From Burkholderiales bacterium RIFCSPHIGHO2_12_FULL_61_11 (GTDB lineage Bacteria; Pseudomonadota; Gammaproteobacteria; Burkholderiales; Burkholderiaceae_C): 8,417 nt of DNA. Below the pieces are notes generated by a model. That model was given only the letters and a program-made list of their open reading frames with translations, had not been told where the DNA came from and did no database searches. Of the stretch, positions 6,296 to 8,417 are shown in pieces (position 1 is the first letter of the stretch; every line of letters starts with the position of its first letter). The position numbers were made by a program, and so were the translations under genes. The stretch is taken from NCBI GenBank assembly GCA_001770785.1, contig MERZ01000223.1:1-8417 (forward strand). Reading direction: 5' to 3'.

Positions 6296-8275
6296 TCAGG
6301 CCGCCGCGGTCAGTGCAGGATTTGCTTTGACAGCAGTAGCCTGTTGCCATGCATCGGGAAACGATGGCGCGCCCAGCAGGTGCAAGGTCAGCTCGGTCAG
6401 TTTGGCGTCGAGTTCATTGAGAACATTCTCCTGCTCGTCAATTTCGGCAATCCGTTCATCCAGCCCGGTAGCGGCCTGCTGGATGCGTTCGATCGCCTCG
6501 ATCCGACGCCCGAAGTTGCGGCGGCGTTCGCGCAGTTGCGCGTCCAGCTGTGACGCCGCGGACTTGTTCCAGAGTTCCACCTCGCCCAGTGCAGACTCGT
6601 AAACCGTCCGCAAACGGGTCGCCAGTGCGCGAATCAGTCGCTCGCAAAATTCCGGCCGGGACAGTTTGAGCATGTTGCCCACGCCCAGGTACTGCAGGTG
6701 GCTGCGTTGTATCAGTTCGAGATCATGCCCATAACGGGTCAGCTCAGGCTGTTGCGGAGCCTGTAGCGAAAAGCTGAATTCAGTATTGAGCTGCCGGAAA
6801 GATGCAGTCAGCATGGCCTGGATTTCATCACCGAGGAGTTGGGACTTTTTCAGGCCTTCGCGCAAGCGCGAAAAGGTTTGGCCATAGGCTTTGTTGATGC
6901 CCAGCTTGATCCCCGGCTGTTTCAGTGCATGCGTCAGCTCGGCCAGTTCGGCCCTGAGCGTGGGCGTGCTGAGCAGATTGAAGACATCCCGGAGCAATTT
7001 CAGATGCACCGATCGCACTGCGTATATCTTTTCACCACTGCGATCAAATTCGGCCTGCTCCTGCTCGATGCGGTCACGCATATGCTTGATCGCCGACACA
7101 TTCTTGCCCCTCAGACTGCGCAGTTCAATCTTCTGCTCGGCCAGATCACGCCGGCGGATGTGCATGGCCCGCCCAGCCTCGGCTCTAAGTTCACCAATGC
7201 CGACGGCGACCGCCGTACGCAGGATTTTCTGGCGCTGCCCCATCACGCCCTGCCCCAGCGCCAGTTCAAACGCTGGCAACTGGCTGGCCTGCAAAAGCGC
7301 GGCGTCCCCGGTGACTTTGGCGACCAATCCTTTTTGCGCGGAAACCGGAATGACCTGCGATCTGGGCAAGCCCAGAATATCGGCGGAAGTCGCAATCTGC
7401 TTGTCAATTTGCGCTTGCACCTGCGCGGTTGTGCTCAAGGCATCCCACAGCGTGTCAATTTTGTTCAGCACCACCAGGCGGGTATCGGTGCCTTCGCCTT
7501 CGGTGATCAGATGTTCGCGCCAGATCGACAGGTCGGATTTGGTGACGCCCGCGTCAGCCGCCAAAATAAAGACCACCGCATGCGCTTGCGGAATCAGGCT
7601 CACCGTCAGTTCAGGTTCGGCCCCAATGGCGTTCAGGCCTGGGGTATCGAGAATAACCAGCCCCTGCTTGAGCAAGGGGTGCGCGATGTTGATCAGCGCA
7701 TGACGCCATTTCGGCACTTCGATCAGGCCGTCAGCCTTGACCGGCGGGTTGTCTTCAGGATTGCTTTCATGCCAGAAGCCGAGGGCCCGGGCCTCATCCT
7801 TGGTGACATGCCGGACTTCCGCCACCTTGGCGAGGGCGCGCGCCAGTTGCACCGGATCATTCACGTCCAGGTCAATGCGTGTCCACTTCTCGGGCACCAT
7901 GCGCCACTCCATCAGCGCCTGCGTCTGCAAGCGCGTTTCGATGGGCAGCAGGCGCAGGCAGGGCGGCACATCCGCGTCATAAGCCAGTTCAGTCGGACAC
8001 ATGGTGGTGCGGCCAGCACCCGCCGGCATGATGCGACGGCCATAACCGGCGAAAAAGATCGCATTGATCAACTCGGATTTGCCGCGCGAAACTTCCGCCA
8101 CAAAAGCCACCATGACCTTGTCGGAACGCACCCGCGACTCCAGCCGATGCAGACGCTCCTCGACTGCCGCGTCGAGCAGGTCGTGATCCTTCATCCACTC
8201 GGCAAGCCGTTTCAGACGCAGTGCAAATTCGCGTCGCCAGACACCATGCTGATCAAATTTTTCGTTAAAAGACAT
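6296..8275 (-). CDS. Dynamin-like large GTPase
   Basis: This 659-aa protein has a complete GTPase domain: a G1 loop AEVSRGKS (60-67, with Ala where the usual GxxxxGKS has Gly), a G2 region GAGRTTMCPTEL (86-97), G3 DTPGLN (210-215), G4 NKID (271-274) and a G5-like SAQKG (312-316). Long, charged, helix-rich sequence follows, with coiled-coil-like stretches at about 375-460 and again near the C-terminus (RRNFGRRIEAIERIQQAA, then LDERIAEIDEQENVLNELDA). This layout fits the bacterial dynamin superfamily, which assembles on membranes. No clear transmembrane segment or signal peptide is visible, and the family member's actual role is unknown. The ATG at 8275 is preferred over one at 8311 because GGAAG lies 3 nt upstream and the extra 12 residues overlap a promoter-like box. 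It sits between mutM and mutY on the same strand; its TGA is followed by GCG and then the apparent mutY TTG start. Confidence 0.88.
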   Translation of the reverse strand: MSFNEKFDQHGVWRREFALRLKRLAEWMKDHDLLDAAVEERLHRLESRVRSDKVMVAFVAEVSRGKSELINAIFFAGYGRRIMPAGAGRTTMCPTELAYDADVPPCLRLLPIETRLQTQALMEWRMVPEKWTRIDLDVNDPVQLARALAKVAEVRHVTKDEARALGFWHESNPEDNPPVKADGLIEVPKWRHALINIAHPLLKQGLVILDTPGLNAIGAEPELTVSLIPQAHAVVFILAADAGVTKSDLSIWREHLITEGEGTDTRLVVLNKIDTLWDALSTTAQVQAQIDKQIATSADILGLPRSQVIPVSAQKGLVAKVTGDAALLQASQLPAFELALGQGVMGQRQKILRTAVAVGIGELRAEAGRAMHIRRRDLAEQKIELRSLRGKNVSAIKHMRDRIEQEQAEFDRSGEKIYAVRSVHLKLLRDVFNLLSTPTLRAELAELTHALKQPGIKLGINKAYGQTFSRLREGLKKSQLLGDEIQAMLTASFRQLNTEFSFSLQAPQQPELTRYGHDLELIQRSHLQYLGVGNMLKLSRPEFCERLIRALATRLRTVYESALGEVELWNKSAASQLDAQLRERRRNFGRRIEAIERIQQAATGLDERIAEIDEQENVLNELDAKLTELTLHLLGAPSFPDAWQQATAVKANPALTAAA

Positions 8276-8301
8276 CGGCTTCCGTAAGAGTATGCAAAGG
8301 C

Positions 8302-8310
8302 AATATAGCA
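8302..8310 (-). promoter_or_regulatory. Candidate extended -10 promoter for the dynamin-like gene and mutY
   Basis: Read on the minus strand, TGCTATATT (8310-8302) is an extended -10 element (TGn followed by TATATT). No good -35 box is seen about 17 bp upstream, which is tolerable for extended -10 promoters. Transcription would begin near 8295, giving a leader of about 20 nt that contains the GGAAG ribosome-binding site of the GTPase gene. This would let the GTPase and mutY be expressed separately from mutM. Confidence 0.4.
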
Positions 8311-8350
8311 TCGGCGCCCCAAAAGAGCCACCGACACCGCTACGGAGCGA

Positions 8351-8417
8351 TCACGGTTTCTGGCAACGGACGCAATAAAAAGTTGAACGCTGGCCCTGCC
8401 GCAGGCATTTAATCGGA
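8351..8417 (-). CDS. mutM: Formamidopyrimidine-DNA glycosylase MutM/Fpg, C-terminal end (partial)
   Basis: The last 21 codons of a minus-strand gene are present, ending in TGA at 8353-8351; the rest lies beyond the window. They read PIKCLRQGQRSTFYCVRCQK plus a final P. This is the unmistakable C-terminal zinc-finger end of Fpg/MutM: the QGQRSTFYC segment with the Arg that binds DNA, and the last Cys-X2-Cys pair of the zinc site. MutM excises 8-oxoguanine and formamidopyrimidines from DNA, and is the functional partner of MutY. The extra Cys in KCLRQG is not one of the usual zinc ligands. The 75-bp gap to the dynamin-like gene has a small CGCT-CCGT-AGCG hairpin just after the stop but no strong terminator, so readthrough is plausible. 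Confidence 0.9.
   Translation of the reverse strand, partial: PIKCLRQGQRSTFYCVRCQKP

Noticed and set aside
5195..6553. 452-residue plus-strand open frame
   Set aside because: It is antisense to mutY and the GTPase gene, both of which have full family motifs. Long antisense frames are common in GC-rich genes.
6839..8287. 482-residue plus-strand open frame
   Set aside because: It is antisense to the dynamin-like gene; the composition is shadow-like and no motif is visible.
8276..8311. 12-residue N-terminal extension of the GTPase (ATG at 8311)
   Set aside because: The ATG at 8275 has a GGAAG site, and the extension overlaps the extended -10 box.
1..8417. CRISPR array, prophage genes or toxin–antitoxin pair
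   Set aside because: No regularly spaced repeats, phage-like proteins or small paired genes were found on either strand.

Overview
The window looks like a chromosomal segment of a Betaproteobacterium in the order Burkholderiales, most likely Comamonadaceae of the Polaromonas/Rhodoferax type. The basis is high GC content, the style of the NadK, HrcA, RapZ and MutY proteins, the hrcA–nadK–recN neighbourhood, and short palindromes of the TGCTATT...AGC kind that I associate with that family. No database search was possible, so the genus is an inference.

Layout from left to right. Positions 1-370 hold no intact gene. They contain a decayed fragment of an IS3-family transposase (minus strand), a plus-strand terminator-like hairpin with a T8 run, three copies of CGGTAC, and a minus-strand terminator. 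A CAU-anticodon tRNA gene (370-446, minus, CCA encoded; more like tRNA-Ile2 than elongator tRNA-Met) uses that second terminator and has its own candidate promoter at the end of hrcA. The heat-shock repressor gene hrcA (472-1491, minus) is divergent from a plus-strand series nadK (NAD kinase), recN (SMC-like repair ATPase) and rapZ (RNase adapter/nucleotide-binding protein). recN and rapZ overlap by one base.

The 188-bp hrcA/nadK gap is largely filled by an apparent miniature inverted-repeat transposable element: 134 bp, perfect 17-bp terminal inverted repeats, and a 5-bp GTAAT duplication directly outside both ends. Its right end reaches 11 bp from the nadK start codon and supplies most of the nadK ribosome-binding site.

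The right half is a minus-strand series that converges on rapZ: the 3' end of mutM/fpg (cut by the window edge), a 659-aa dynamin-like large GTPase, and mutY. MutM and MutY are the two DNA glycosylases of the GO (8-oxoguanine) system. A dynamin-like GTPase between them, whose stop codon lies one codon before and in the same frame as the apparent mutY start, is the most intriguing arrangement in the window. The nadK–recN–rapZ side also includes a DNA-repair gene, so the locus is rich in genome-maintenance functions.
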